Shown piece after piece: positions 8,601-16,750 of a stretch of 64,000 bases of DNA; position 1 is the first letter of the stretch, and the number at the start of each line of letters is the position of its first letter. The stretch comes from Lactarius indigo (taxonomy: Eukaryota > Basidiomycota > Agaricomycetes > Russulales > Russulaceae). The translations under genes and the position numbers were made by a program. The DNA lies in contig JAFKAC010000014.1 in the NCBI GenBank assembly GCA_025766275.1, positions 1,240,001 to 1,304,000 of the forward strand, written 5' to 3'. The notes beneath the pieces were generated by a model that saw only the letters and a program-made list of their open reading frames with translations, had not been told where the DNA came from and did not search any database.

Positions 8601-10436
8601 GAGTCCCCCTTTTTCCTCTTATCAGGGTTCAATCCTCGCGCTGATTGGACCGATAGGCCTTCCCCCATCCCACAAGTATCGTTAAGGTTAGACCAATTCA
8701 AACAGGCACGACAACGCGCCCTCTCCTGTATGCTCCGGGCGCAAAAGTCATGGGTCAAGCACAAAGATACGCCCAAGTTCAAAGAAGGAGACCTCGTGTG
8801 GCTTGAAGGACGCCACTTACGCACGCACCAGCCAACCGCAAAACTAGCGGCCAAACGACATGGACCGTTTAAGGTCATCCAGGTGATGTCCCCTGTCAAC
8901 TATCGCCTAGAACTCCCCACGCAGTGGAGCATCCATGACGTCTTCCATATAGACCTTCTCACACCTTATCGCGAGACTCCCACACACGGACCAAACTATC
9001 AGCGCCCACCACCTGATTTGGTCGATAACGAAGAAGAATATGAGGTCGAGAAGATTCTGGACTCTCGGCGATTCGGCAGAAGACGGCGACTCCAATACCT
9101 TGTGAAATGGAAGGGATATCCGGATTCCGATAACCAGTGGATAGATAAGGATGACGTATTTGCCGACGAAGCCGTCCGGGAATTCAAACATTCAAACCCC
9201 GACAGGGAAACGCATATAAGGACGGCATCTGACCTCGCTAAGTCTCCATCACCCACTCCTCTTATGCCTTCTACTCGACGCGATGACCAGCTCGCACTCC
9301 TCTCTACCCTTGTCAACGACTCCTCCGCCACGCTTGTCGACCCCGACACCTCCATCAACGCCGCAGCCAATGGAGTTAGCGTTGGAAGCCGTACCTCCCT
9401 GCAGCATGAGGAGGACGGCTCTATCACTAGTGAAGAATTGCACCAGACACTGCAACGATTCCCTGTGCCCATACAGGGAACTCTCGACGACGATCCAGCA
9501 GCAACTCAACCAGCACCTCCGCCAATGTACGCCCTCACAAACCCCGACACCGGTGAGCCCGAAGCCTTCCTCACGGAAGACGAGCTTTTTCGGCTTCAAG
9601 CAGCTGTCCCGCGCGGTACAACCACCCGACGCCATGAAGAAATACGAACAAGAGTGGAAGGAGACGGCGGCGCGGTGGCAGCGGGAGCAACTGCATATCG
9701 CCGCCTGCCGACGACGGATGATGAAGGAGCGGAAGGAGTATTGGACGAGGATGAGGATGAAGACGAGCTTAGAGACCACTACCCCATCAGGCACGCATTC
9801 CTTAATCATGAATTCTACGCTGAAGACCCAGCCGCCACTCCCTTCCTCGTCGACGCAGCGGGGGGACCTCTACACAGGGGACGAGTCGCCGTGGCACAAG
9901 CGGCTCGTTATACACCAATGGGCGAACGAGACCCAGCAACCCGACTCGTTATCCCTGAAGGGTTCCGGGTCAATCGAGGACCCAATTACATTCCGTTCCC
10001 GATCAAACTCCCCAACGGACCGACGGTACAAGCATCACACGTACAGGTTATCCGAGGAGGAGACCCCTTCGTACTCGGACTAGCTCCGGGATCGGGCTTC
10101 CTCTATGGGAAACCCCTGTACGCCACCCCCCATCTCCCGAAGAACAACCGAGCGTTCATTCCACACGAGGAGTATTTCATGCTCCGAGACCGACACCCCA
10201 CCGACTTGCTGCTAACGCGCATTGGGGATGTCACTCTCACTCAAGAGCTGCGCCGGTTCCGGCAATTCGCGTTTGCCGAAGACCAGCTGGAGAAGCGAAT
10301 CCGGCAGCTACAACTGGAAAGGGAGATGGCGGTTCAGGATAAAAAGGACAGTCTTTATCGTCTTGAACGGGCTAACATACTGGAGCGAATGGAAGATGAA
10401 GCGGAACGGATGAGACAGGAATCGGTAGCGGACTAG
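5631..10436 (+). CDS. pol: Element A Pol: PR-RT-RNaseH-IN-chromodomain plus C-terminal module
   Basis: It is expressed by a -1 frameshift from gag; 5631 only marks where the frame opens. Domains in order are an aspartic protease (LVDSGAT, about 5778) and a reverse transcriptase (YMDD at 6870-6881). RNase H follows (LEVDASGFATGAVLLQ, about 7318), then a HHCC zinc-binding integrase N-terminus (about 7957-8100). The integrase core has VDF near 8181, SDRDPRF near 8362 and [10 protein letters not shown] near 8463. A GPF-type block (RHGPFKVIQVMSPVNYRLELP) and a chromodomain (EEEYEVEKIL..LVKWKGYP..NQW, about 9029-9165) follow. Unusually, about 400 further residues come after the chromodomain, with a block (YIPFPIKLPNG..FLYGKPLY) and a terminal coiled coil (TQELRRFRQFAF onward). 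These match the separate third ORF of element C1. Confidence 0.95.
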   Translation: MEEGGFSGRLNPSAWVRAVNCNSVIMTRYRSMRVPVSIRTSYAMADIRALVDSGATHCFMKPSFAKRMGLGTKPLDVPKKIWNIDNTENKSGRITHYTDVDVQTKGIHKEIRFLITDIGNEDIVLGYPWLAIYDPHIKWSQAAIHEDMLPIIIRSTNPYIKTTPVVATTIVQNDDYEVVHSCVITDEQRQQFEEGCRIRATATELAIAAQQYVTKAELPPEYREFERLFSEEASDRFPPSRPWDHAIEFKPGTADAIDCKIYPMTQEEDKKLREWIDEQLKKGYIRPSKSPYASSFFFIKKKDGKLRPVQDYRKINAVTIRNQYPLPLISDLITDLSNAHIYTKLDVRWGYNNIRIKEGDEEKAAFKTRYGLFEPTVMFFGLTNSPATFQTMMNFIFRDIIAKHEKRGTVIRVYMDDIGIATGLHHSLPDHIEAVKDVLRVSAEHDLYYKLEKCLFHSPRMDYLGVILEKGVTRMDPVKISGIKDWPTPTKVKDARSFLGFCNFYRPFIRGFATKARPLNKLTRKNTEWHWGTEEEKAFQDLKNLVTSEPVLAHPDLTQQFELEVDASGFATGAVLLQRKTDGKRHPIGYYSSTLNEAERNYDIYDLELLAIVKAFRHWRPLLAGSPHKIKVFSDHLNLQYWKSPQKISRRVAREVLELSEYDFEIHHIKGTSNGRADALSRRPDYDQGENDNEGITVLPESVFARATMLEEPRHPHWRPEILPVEMTPEHPIYEQDIAKLKPWVDAHKLKDIEGTWYKDGRRVVTGGIHDKRTIIATHHDSPVYGHPGIKRTLQLTERHYWWPQMKNDVQDYVKGCAECQRHKVNLRPIRAPLQPIYPKPEALPFETIAVDFITKLPVSRGYDSILTVTDHDCTKAAVFIPCNEEITAEGTAALYVSHVFPRFGLPSRVISDRDPRFASKFMREICKILGISQNISTAYHPRTDGQSERTNQWLEQYLRFWVNERQDDWVRYLPMAEFTHNNWPNETTRESPFFLLSGFNPRADWTDRPSPIPQVSLRLDQFKQARQRALSCMLRAQKSWVKHKDTPKFKEGDLVWLEGRHLRTHQPTAKLAAKRHGPFKVIQVMSPVNYRLELPTQWSIHDVFHIDLLTPYRETPTHGPNYQRPPPDLVDNEEEYEVEKILDSRRFGRRRRLQYLVKWKGYPDSDNQWIDKDDVFADEAVREFKHSNPDRETHIRTASDLAKSPSPTPLMPSTRRDDQLALLSTLVNDSSATLVDPDTSINAAANGVSVGSRTSLQHEEDGSITSEELHQTLQRFPVPIQGTLDDDPAATQPAPPPMYALTNPDTGEPEAFLTEDELFRLQAAVPRGTTTRRHEEIRTRVEGDGGAVAAGATAYRRLPTTDDEGAEGVLDEDEDEDELRDHYPIRHAFLNHEFYAEDPAATPFLVDAAGGPLHRGRVAVAQAARYTPMGERDPATRLVIPEGFRVNRGPNYIPFPIKLPNGPTVQASHVQVIRGGDPFVLGLAPGSGFLYGKPLYATPHLPKNNRAFIPHEEYFMLRDRHPTDLLLTRIGDVTLTQELRRFRQFAFAEDQLEKRIRQLQLEREMAVQDKKDSLYRLERANILERMEDEAERMRQESVAD
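5643..5649 (+). promoter_or_regulatory. -1 frameshift slippery heptamer, element A
   Basis: G GGT TTT in gag phase fits the X XXY YYZ rule. Slipping back one base gives GGG TTT TCA in pol. The gag stop (TGA) follows 15 nt later. The same heptamer in the same phase occurs in element B, and GGATTTT occurs in C1. Confidence 0.7.
9283..10083 (+). other. Overlapping +1-frame ORF in element A's post-pol region
   Basis: An open frame of 266 codons lies +1 relative to pol. Its middle (nt about 9628-9760) reads YEQEWKETAARWQREQL and continues as an Arg-rich helix. It aligns closely with a +1-frame ORF at the matching place in element B (YELEGWKRVAAAWQKEQL). The end (LKGSGSIEDPITF) is also shared. Many A/B differences are third-position silent changes in this frame. 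This suggests true coding, but no start mechanism or function can be named. Confidence 0.45.
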
Positions 10437-10468
10437 TGAGGTGGGCCTCACTCCTGAAAAGGGGGTGA

Positions 10469-10976
10469 TGTTACGGTATGGACTGAATGACTCATTACAC
10501 ACGACTCATGGCCGGTTATGACTACGGTCCGGTATCAGTATTAGTCATGGACTTTTACATCGTATCAGTCAGCATGGTGGCTCGCATGTGATTGTGACTC
10601 ATGTATGACTCATTCCTAGGATAGCGGTACTAGGGTTCGAGCTAGTTACGCTATTGGTTACTTACTATTCCAGCGGCGCTTTAAAGCCCACGTGTATTTG
10701 TATAAGTAGTCGACCCGGAAGACCAAGAGTCTCCATCTTGGTCTTCTTCAATCCACCTTCTGAATCGTCTCTTGTCTGCCTTAGTCCCAAGACTAAGAGT
10801 GCCTCCACTTGTGCTTACCAAGAAGCACTTCTCTTTGACCTTATTGCTGCGGCGTGTGCCAGTGTGCCCCCGTTCAGCCTGCGTTGGGTTGATAAGCTCC
10901 CCATTCGCCTAACTTTCGCTAAGTCGATTACGCCTTTCACGAGTCCAAGTCGGACTAACGCCGGTGGAGCGTAACA
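10469..10976 (+). repeat. Element A right LTR
   Basis: 508 bp, identical by eye to the left LTR except C in place of T at the sixth base (TGTTACGG against TGTTATGG). It is preceded by the polypurine tract GAAAAGGGGG and TGA, and followed by CCTAA, where the host exon resumes in frame. Confidence 0.95.
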
Positions 10977-11888
10977 CCTAAGGTGAAGCTGCCGATGGAC
11001 GAAAATGGGTACCCTGTGCTGCCGAAATGGGAAGACATTGATCGCGAGGGCCTCATGTACAAGAAGGTGGTCATTGGCAAGTTCATGAGTGAGATGTACC
11101 GTGAGTGAACTACAGTTCCCTGTTGCCGACCTAGCCAGTTATCTGATTCTCAGAGATTGCTGCTGGTGGGAGCAAGGGAAGGGTCCCATGGGCCAGAATA
11201 CATGAGGCCCAAGGCGACTTTATTGCTGCCGAGTACCTGCTGGAAGGGGTCACTCTGACACAATACCATCACATTCGTCTCCATGACGCCAACTCCCTAC
11301 TCAAGCACTGGATACAGAGGCGAGCTGCCGGCGAGATCCCATTCCGCTTCAAGAAAGTGGATAAGGCTAACAGGCATTATGATGGTGAGCATTCAACCAG
11401 GGGTGGGTCTAATGGACAAAGCCAAGAAGATGGTGCTGGGAGTCCAAGCAGTGTAAGTAACTGAGCTCCCTTATGTTTCTGTAACTTAGGCCTCACCCTC
11501 ACCAGAGCGCCAATGGTCAGCAGCCTCATGAGGAGCTGCCGATGCAAGAAGATGGGGGAATGCTGCCCCCACACCCTCCCAACCCCCCACCTCCGCCTCC
11601 ACCTCCTCACACTCGCACTCGTCCTCGCCCTCGCATCATCATGCAGCACCCAGCTCCCATCGGCAGCTCAAGGGCGGGTCCTGCCCAGGAACGCTCCCCT
11701 GACGACCAAGTAAGTGACCTAAATTCAATCTAGCGCCTTGAAACTCAGGGCCTCTCACCCAGGTAACTGCCGATACCCCCCCCTCCAAGCGCCAGAAAGT
11801 TGATCGCCGTTTGACAAATACACAGAATGACACTCGGCGCTCAGCGCGCGTAACGTGGCCTACAGAGCGGGCTAAGCAAATTCAGTAA

Positions 11889-12510
11889 GTGATAGCTTCC
11901 TCATTGACTCTAGAAGGTGAATGTGTCCAATAGGAGCAGCGGCATGTCTGCCAGGACCAGAGTGGGTCGCTAGAAGGAGGAGGGGCAAGGGGCATACACC
12001 GCTGCGGATGATTAGTATCTCCCTCACATCCCTTTTCTGGGTTCTCACTCGTACCAAGCGTCACTCAGAGTGTAACATAAATATCTATCTATACACGTGT
12101 TGTGCAAATTTTCAGCACCATTAAATGCCTTGACAATGATATAGTGTTGCGGCAGCTCAAGCCAACATTTTTGCTGCCTTGGGAAATAAGATGTCGGAGA
12201 TCTGAAAATATTTGGGGAGGTAGATATTCTCAAATGCTGAGGAATCCTCCGCCAACTCTAAGCGATAAAATCGGACCGTTTGTGAGTTATTTGACCAGTT
12301 CTGAACAGCTGCCGAAACATCACAACCAACTCACAATCACGCAGGGCGAAACAAGACAGCAAGTGGAGATTGTATTTGATACAGACATGGTACAGTAGGG
12401 CAGTGAACTAGCTAGATGTGAGACAAGTATGTAAAGAGATACCGAGGCAGAGGGAAATAGTAAACAAAACAAAAACGATGCCAAAAAATGCGTAAAGTAA
12501 GAAAAAGGTC
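11889..12510. other. Island intergenic stretch, no gene seen
   Basis: The region lies between two convergent genes (ends at 11888 and 12511). Short open frames here have no recognisable content. One CTGCCGA motif occurs near 12308. Confidence 0.5.
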
Positions 12511-14371
12511 TTACAATCCGCCCTTCCAGTTCTCATCTTGTGCGCGTATCCATTCTTCAATCGCAGCTACCCTTCTCTCCAAGGCCACCATGCTGCTGCT
12601 GCTGGGAGACGGCACTTGCGACTCCTGGGCGGCAGAGCTTTGCTGTTGCGAGGAGACCGAGGGTGGTGGGTTCGGCACCAAGACATACGGCACGAGTTTC
12701 TTCCTCTTCAATGACACGTGCCGACGGAGAGCGGGGGCTATGGAGGGGGAGTGGTCATCAATGGGAACAGGAAAGTCGGCAGCAGGGGTAGGGGGAATGG
12801 GAGTGGCGGCGGCAGGGGGAATGGCGGTAGCAGTGGTAGGAGGAACTGCAGCAGCAGGGGAAGGGGCAGTGGCGGCAGAGATGATGGGAATTGAAGTGGG
12901 AGTAGGGACAGAGGGCTCAGCAGCTGCGTCTACAGCAGGGAACAGCTCCGCAGAGGGTGGGACGGGCGACTCAGCTGCAGACAGTGAAACCGAAGCTGCC
13001 GAGCGAGAATGGCCATGAGATGACCCACTGTCCAGCTTCATCCTCCCAACCATCCTTGAGGCAAACGCTACCGAGTCTGAACCCACCCTGACCCCACGCC
13101 TCGGCTGCTTCCCCTTGAGCTGCTCAAGGCGGAACTTGAAGACCTGCTTGGCCGTCAGTATCCGCCGATCTGCCTTGCCTGTCTTCGCGTTTATGGGCAT
13201 CAGACTGCATTGCTGCTTCTTCTCCTTGCAGCGAATGCAAGGCCCTGTCGGCCTTGTCTGGCAGTCGACCCCTGCACAGGTGCATCGAGAGCACTATTTA
13301 CATTTCCTTCAGCTGCGAATAATGAAAAGATAACGAATACGCACCTTGAACTTATACCTCTCATACTCGTTTTCTCCCTCACCCTCTTCGCCTCCCTTGC
13401 CATCGTCATTGTCGTCGTCATTGTCGTCATTGTCGTCGTTGTCATCGTTGATCTCATCCACCTCATCGTCCTCCTCCTCCTCCTCCTCCTCCTCGATCTC
13501 GTCCTCTTCTTCATAGCCATCGTCACTGGAGCTGTCGTCGTTGCTGTTGCTGTTGTCGTCATCGTCCTCACTCTCAAACTCGTCCTCGTCATTGATTGCA
13601 GGCCTACGTTGCTGCCATGAGGGCCCTGCATGGCGCTTCTTGGTCTTGTCGCCTAAAGGCAAAGGCCGCTTACGCTTCCTCAAATCGACCACGGCAGCAG
13701 CTTCGGCAGCCCCTTCGCGCTGCCTTCGGTTGCGGGTGGCCCTTAGCAACTGTTGGAGGAAGTCAGAATGATCAGAGGAATAGAGATATAATTACTCACC
13801 TTCTGCGACCCATCCACCTGCATTGCTGCATAGTTGGCAGGTGGATCCGGCAGGATGAGCTTCACCCTCGGCAGGTGATGTGGGACCGTCTTTGGTGGTG
13901 GTCCCACATTTCGAGACTCAGCAACTGTGGGGAGACGTTGAGAAAGCAAATGAGACAGTTTTTAATGACTCACCAAGGGTTTCCCACCAGCGACCCTCGC
14001 TTGGCAACAAGTCCGAGATGTCCTGGGGGAACTTGGCCCCAGGTTGGTAATACTTATGCCTCTTAAGGCCGGGGTTTGTCCTGGTGATCTCTGAAAGATC
14101 ACCATCAGCGTCTAATACGATGTAGAGCGCCACTAGTGTGGGATGCAGTGCTGGCGCCTCCCCCGAATTGTCCTTCTTGACCTGCCGAAAGACTTTTGTT
14201 GCCTTGGCCTAACTCAAATGGGGATGAGATCAAATGGAAACCTAAACAAGGACTTACCTTCTCCTTCTCAAGGTGGCGTTTCCATTCTGCCCTGTCAGTT
14301 ACGTCTCGGACTGAGACATAAGCAGCAACGGTGGCTTCGATCACTGATGCGATGGAAAGAAGGGATGTCAT
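12511..14371 (-). CDS. Cysteine-cluster/acidic island protein of unknown function
   Basis: Read from ATG at 14371 leftward, with at least four GT-AG introns of about 50 bp. Exon 1 gives MTSLLSIASVIEATVAAY. The middle exons give LVALYIVLDADGDLSEITRT, KYYQPGAKFPQDISDLLP and VPHHLPRVKLILPDPP. A long Asp/Glu/Asn tract (about 13400-13570) follows. After an intron comes a cysteine cluster (C-x4-C-x8-C-x2-C-x6-C, about 13190-13270), then a basic segment (KTGKADRRILTAKQVFKFRL). The Ala/Pro/Ser-rich C-terminus ends EEWIRAQDENWKGGL. The cluster suggests zinc binding and the charge pattern suggests a nuclear protein; both are inferences. The family looks Agaricomycete-specific. It is divergent from the gene at 14613, and introns and exons alike carry the CTGCCGA motif. 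Confidence 0.65.
13395..13575. repeat. GTC/CTC-rich trinucleotide tract
   Basis: A low-complexity run of GTC, ATT, CTC and TCC triplets. On the minus strand it encodes the Asp/Glu/Asn tract of the gene at 12511-14371. The long plus-strand hydrophobic frame here (many Val, Ile and Leu) is the antisense shadow of this acidic run. Confidence 0.85.
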
Positions 14372-14612
14372 GGTGTTGAAGTAAAAAGAACAATGTGTTC
14401 AGCGGTGTCAATTGCCACATCGGTTGAGGTTGTGCTAGCAACGGGTGGTGCCGCTGCCGAGCTGCCGAAATATCCATTCACAACCTGACTCAGCAGAACA
14501 TGGATTCTTCTTTGCATAATAAGTAATCGAGATACTGCCGACTCATTCGACTTATCGCTACACCATCAGACCACTCCACGCAGACCATTTCCACTCAGAA
14601 AATTCTACTTTC

Positions 14613-15963
14613 ATGTCTCAATCTCGCTCTCCCCTTTTGATATTGGTCAGCACTCAACAGCTCAGGATCAGTGAAGATCCACTTCTATCTGCCGAAGGTC
14701 AAGACGATTATGGCATGGGTGGGGAGTCATCCCCAGAAAGTAAACACAGCTTTGGGATGGATGGATCGCCGTCTCCAGTAGCTCAGGATGACTTTGGAAT
14801 GGGCGGGTCTCCATCCCCAGTAGCTCAAGACGACTTTGGAATGGGTGGATCTCCATCCCCTACAGTTCCAGCTGACTTTGGGATGGATTCGCCTCCACCT
14901 ACTCTGCCAACTCGGTCCATCAGCAGCCTCAAGGCAGCACGTGGTAAGTGTCATTTTCACTGATTTCCATTCACCCCTAACTCTGCATGTACAGTTTGGG
15001 AATGGGGCAAGCATGCCCCACCTTCCAGTGCCTCTGAGGTGCCAAAAGGCCATGGCGTCACCAACTCAGAGGCTCCTCAGGAGGTGCGAGATGGGGGCAG
15101 TTTTGGTATGGATGGGCCACCCTCACCAACGGCTCAAGATGACTTTGGGATGGACTTGGCCCTACCTGCCGAGGTTAGAGAGTGTGTAGGAAACCCTTCG
15201 GCAGCGTGTGGTGAGTACCAGATGGACTTGGCCTTACCTGCCGAGGTTGGAGAGAGTGTAGGAATCTCGTCGGCAGCACACAGTGAGTACCATTTTGACT
15301 GATTATAAAATATGTCTTACTCTGCATATACAGACCATGCGGTCGAAGATCTGGAGAGTTTTGGTATGGATGGGCCACCCTCGCCAATGGCTCAGGACAA
15401 CTTTGGGATGGACTCGCCAGTCTCGCCTGGGGCCCATGCTCAGGGGATAACCTGCGCACCATCGCGACAGGATGGGATGCCAAATGAAGATGTTAGGGAG
15501 GACTTGGCCCTACCTACCGAGGCTGGAGAGCGCGTTGGAATCCATTCGGTAGCACACAGTGAGTACCAGTTTGACTGATTACGAATCATACCTTGCTCAC
15601 CGTATACAGTCAGAACTTTCGGTGGGAATGACCTATCTCCCTCCAACTCACAGGTGCCGGTAGGCCATGGTGATGAAAGTGTGGAGGTGCTTCACGTGCA
15701 AGTACAGCATCCTCCCGAGCAGGTACTGGTACGCTGTATATTCCACTACCGATTTTTGCAACATTGACCATCTATTCTGCTTTACAACAGCAAGAAGAGT
15801 TTGATCTCAGCACCAGGGTCGCCATCTTACGTGCTGAAGGATCAAGGAATCGTCGAATCCATGCCCAGGTATGGAATATCTATCAGCAGGAGAAGGAAAT
15901 GAGTGAGGTGATAGATGATATAATCGAGGAGTTGGACAATACTGATGTGCAGAACCTTGTGTA
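14613..15963 (+). CDS. Tandem peptide-repeat island protein, unknown function
   Basis: Exons start at ATG 14613 (MSQSRSPLLILVS) and end at TAG near 15963. The protein is dominated by a repeated unit of about 15 residues, DDFGMGGSPSPVAQ, with variants FGMDGPPSPTAQDDFGMD and FGMDGPPSPMAQDNFGMD. A second unit, DLALPAEV.E.VG..SAA, occurs three times. Introns beginning GTGAGTACCA (for example after 15290 and 15558) are themselves duplicated. The same GTGAGTACCA appears unspliced within coding sequence near 15212. The last exon encodes a charged helix (RVAILRAEGSRNRRIHAQVW) and ends NTDVQNLV. No function is recognised. It shares a divergent upstream region of about 240 bp with the cysteine-cluster gene. 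Confidence 0.55.
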
Positions 15964-16227
15964 GTATATCGAGTGTTATATAGTCCAAATGTTAAAGCTT
16001 CAGATTGGAAAACATATGAGTGCGCTCAAAAGAGCTTGCCGGCCAAGAACGCAGGGAATGACAGTCTGCCGATGGACAACAATGAGTATCACTGGGATCA
16101 TTCAGGCGGTACATGTCAAGACAAATATGCCAGTGCTTCCCATAGAATTCTGGGCCCATTCAGGACCATCGGCAGCACTCTGGAGGGAAGGGCTCAGGCC
16201 ATTAAAGGCAATCTATGGTGGCCCTTA
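15964..16227. repeat. Left edge of the minisatellite, degenerate
   Basis: It contains CTGGGCCCATTCAGGACCAT followed by CGGCAGCAC near 16150, a monomer of the array that continues after element B at 24053. So element B is inserted in the degenerate margin of the array. Confidence 0.6.
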
Positions 16228-16731
16228 TGTCACGTTTCGACTTGTACCCTTACTGTACCGGTTGCAACTACGGCGGTAAGGTAGATTAGTTGCGGACTTT
16301 ACCACGGTGATATGGTAGCACGATAGGCGATAGGGTACGATAGCTGACTGATGACCGACGCCACTAGTACTGGTACTAGTAGTATTAGGGTTCGAGTTGT
16401 TTCTGCGATACGTTGGACGCTACTTTACTGTGACTCATAGCAGCGCTTGAAAGCCTGCTCGATATGTATTTAAGTTGTCTTGTGAAGACCAAGATACGCC
16501 ATCTTGGTCTTCTTGAATCGCCACTTGTTTCTTCTTCCTCTCACGTCTTCATCTCGAGAAGTAGTCCGCCTTTGTTCGTGACTAAACTAGTAGACTTGCC
16601 GGTGTGCCTTCGCGCATTCACTAGGAGCAAGGACTTGGACCTCCGCGTCTTCAAGCCGATAAGATTGACACATCACTAAGTTGTTACCGCTACTTGCGCT
16701 CAAGTCGAGCTAACGTCGTGGCGACGTTACA
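16228..16731 (+). repeat. Element B left LTR with promoter
   Basis: 504 bp, with ends TGTCACG and CGTTACA. The TATA-like TATTTAAG (16467-16474) lies 34 nt before the 11-mer ATCTTGGTCTT (16501-16511), the inferred RNA 5' end. A perfect 12-bp inverted repeat (16484-16495 against 16501-16512, 5-nt loop) straddles the inferred start. Confidence 0.9.
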
Positions 16732-16733
16732 TT

Positions 16734-16744
16734 AAGACCAAGAT
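16734..16744 (+). promoter_or_regulatory. Self-priming primer-binding site of element B
   Basis: AAGACCAAGAT starts 2 nt after the LTR and is complementary to the 11-mer at 16501-16511. Spacing and length equal those of element A. Confidence 0.8.
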
Positions 16745-16750
16745 CCCACC

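Larger units (their letters stand above)
3151..10976 (+). mobile_element. Element A: full-length Ty3/gypsy chromovirus
   Basis: Two 508-bp LTRs (3151-3658 and 10469-10976) start TGTTA and end TAACA, and they differ at one base (T/C at position 6, a CpG site). Flanks are CCTGA on the left and CCTAA on the right, a 5-bp target duplication with one mismatch. A self-priming PBS lies at 3661-3671 and a polypurine tract (GAAAAGGGGG) at 10456-10465. Internal genes are gag (3679-5661) and pol (5631-10436), in the order PR-RT-RNase H-IN-chromodomain. Both frames are open, so the copy may be active. It lies inside an exon of the gene starting at 1907. Confidence 0.95.
1907..11888 (+). pseudogene. Multi-exon island gene of unknown function, split by element A
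   Basis: Coding exons run from ATG 1907 to 3150 and resume at 10977 to a TAA ending at 11888, with element A (3151-10976) sitting inside one exon. Across the insertion the frame is continuous if one copy of the 5-bp target duplication is removed. The N-terminus is acidic (Ser/Asp/Glu-rich). Next comes a basic stretch, then a helix-rich block (VKYQAEAKKWAEQGVPP) and a block with MYRQYGVRVAILGGY. After the insertion come LPMDENGYPVLPKW and FIAAEYLLEGVTLTQYHHI, a Pro-rich exon, and a tail ending STRRSARVTWPTERAKQIQ. At least ten short introns with good GT-AG ends are visible. I recognise the layout as that of a large Agaricomycete-only family, but I know no function for it. It is divergent from, and may share a promoter with, the TET/JBP-like gene. 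The retrotransposon must abolish the normal product. Confidence 0.7.

Noticed and set aside
13210..13620. 136-codon hydrophobic plus-strand frame resembling membrane segments
   Set aside because: It is the antisense of the Asp/Glu/Asn triplet tract of the minus-strand gene.
14105..14371. Whether the minus gene at 12511 begins further upstream
   Set aside because: Upstream of 14371 the minus frame shows no further exon with good splice sites before the divergent gene at 14613, so ATG 14371 is kept.
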